A stretch of DNA of 19,518 nucleotides from Chloroflexota bacterium (lineage in GTDB: Bacteria > Chloroflexota > Anaerolineae > UBA1429): assembly GCA_012513595.1 (NCBI GenBank), contig JAAZBY010000406.1, forward strand, positions 1 to 19,518, written 5' to 3'. Shown here piece by piece: positions 18,860 through 19,518 of the stretch. Under the pieces are notes generated by a model. It was not told the DNA's origin and ran no database searches. It saw only the letters and a list, made by a program, of their open reading frames with translations. Numbering within the stretch: position 1 is the stretch's first letter; each line of letters begins with the position of its first letter. The position numbers and the translations under genes are program-made.

Positions 18860-18865
18860 CGCTAT

Positions 18866-19105
18866 GGACCGTTGCGGGTCGTTTTCCTCGCGTTGTACCC
18901 ACAGTTCCGGCAGTTCACCGCTAGACCGAGCGTTTCCCCGTTACCCCGTGTTGGCGTGTAGTACATCTCCCGAACCTGGCGTTGCCTGTACGCGCCGGCC
19001 GAACCCGGCGCGCCTAGCGCGAGCAAAAGGGGGTGGTCTGCCCGTCCCTTGCGGCACGATCGCATTGCGTACGACGCGGTACCCGCTGTAGCGAGGAGGC
19101 GCACC
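18866..19105 (+). other. Long untranslated leader of the lipoprotein gene
   Basis: About 240 bases separate the predicted transcript start from the ATG. A perfect hairpin CGCGCCGG-CCGAAC-CCGGCGCG (18991-19012) lies near its centre. I do not recognise a known riboswitch. A 75-codon frame from ATG 18864 to 19091 exists but has no ribosome binding site and arginine/proline/serine-rich composition, so it is not called as a gene. Confidence 0.45.
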
Positions 19106-19518
19106 ATGCGTGCTAGATTCTTCCGGTCGCTCGTGTCGCTGCTAGTGCTGAGTGCCCTGTTGCTCGGCTGCGTGGCAGTGCCAGCCACCCCGGGCGCTGT
19201 GCCGGCTGCCCAGCCCGCCCCGGCCCGCCACATCGAAACCCAGATCCCCGTCGAGATCCCCCGTGAGCAGGTCTACGTGGTGGACCAGATCTTCCGCTAT
19301 AGTGTGGTGAACAACTATAACCTGCTGGTGTCTGGCCCGCCCAGCCCCACACGCCAGGGCCTGATCTTTGACACGCTGTGGTACCTGGACCAGCAGACCG
19401 GCGAGTGGATCAACTCGCTGGCCGCCGAAAAGCCGGTCTACAGCGACGACTTTCTCCAGATGACCGTCCCGCTCCGCAAGGGCGTCTACTGGAGCGACGG
19501 GGTCGAGTTCACCGCCGA
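19106..19518 (+). CDS. ABC transporter substrate-binding lipoprotein, family 5-like (partial)
   Basis: The first 137 codons are present and the gene runs off the window. It opens with a lipoprotein signal peptide: RARFFRSLVSLLVLSALLLGC with lipobox LLGC and lipidated Cys22, followed by an Ala/Pro-rich tether. The mature part contains QGLIFDTLWYLDQQTGEW, then SDDFLQMTVPLRKGVYWSDG, matching the early region of family 5 oligopeptide or nickel-type binding proteins, where the ligand-binding lobe is introduced by LRKGVxWSDG. It should sit outside the membrane and deliver peptides or oligosaccharides to an ABC permease whose genes would lie downstream. AGGAGG at 19094-19099 fixes the start. Confidence 0.85.
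   Translation, partial: MRARFFRSLVSLLVLSALLLGCVAVPATPGAVPAAQPAPARHIETQIPVEIPREQVYVVDQIFRYSVVNNYNLLVSGPPSPTRQGLIFDTLWYLDQQTGEWINSLAAEKPVYSDDFLQMTVPLRKGVYWSDGVEFTA

Noticed and set aside
18864..19091. 75-codon frame upstream of the lipoprotein gene
   Set aside because: Its ATG lies within a few bases of the predicted transcript start, it has no ribosome binding site, and its composition is Pro/Ser/Arg-rich without motif.

Overview
The window is about 19.5 kb of very GC-rich bacterial DNA. It holds twelve convincing genes, two of them cut by the window ends, plus several intergenic repeat blocks. Composition, Shine-Dalgarno starts, a secreted protein with a Pro/Thr-rich linker and intergenic arrays of an AATCCTGTN nine-base repeat suggest an environmental Chloroflexota-like bacterium. 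That placement is an inference from style and no marker gene here proves it.

Layout. (1) 1-2613, plus strand: the 3' end of an L-threonine 3-dehydrogenase (tdh), a four-carbon acid sugar kinase (DUF1537 family) and a TIM-barrel sugar isomerase/epimerase, probably one operon. (2) 2635-2943: a GC-rich stem-loop repeat block that runs into the 3' end of a minus-strand metallo-beta-lactamase-fold hydrolase (2930-3838). (3) 3920-4228: a repeat element. (4) 4360-9747, plus strand: nadE, carA and carB. (5) 9760-9970: a nine-base repeat array, then glutamine synthetase (10025-11362) and a small P-loop kinase. (6) 12019-14301: a large secreted protein with a beta-propeller, a C39-like domain and a C-terminal beta-sandwich. 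(7) 14368-15375: a PdxA-family dehydrogenase, convergent with the primary sigma factor gene (15605-16798, minus). (8) 17185-18318: a Gfo/Idh/MocA oxidoreductase. (9) 18327-18784: three inverted-repeat elements in near-tandem. (10) 19106-end: the start of a lipoprotein that looks like a family 5 (oligopeptide-type) ABC substrate-binding protein.

The main observation is in carA. The protein is full length and collinear with the carbamoyl-phosphate synthase small subunit, but the glutaminase nucleophile Cys is Gly273, the catalytic His is Leu358, and several glutamine-pocket residues are changed. The synthetase subunit CarB next to it looks intact. This predicts a carbamoyl-phosphate synthase that uses free ammonia, sitting beside an apparently ammonia-dependent NAD synthetase and a glutamine synthetase. 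The C39-like domain of the secreted protein has likewise lost its Cys (Ser378) while keeping the Gln and His.

Two families of non-coding elements recur. One is a GACCCCCGGGGTC stem-loop whose inner stem changes in a compensatory way between its two full copies. The other is an inverted-repeat element built from nine-base units, with related central cores. Sigma-70-type promoters with 17-base spacers can be read in front of several genes, most clearly rpoD (TTGACC-N17-TATAAT).
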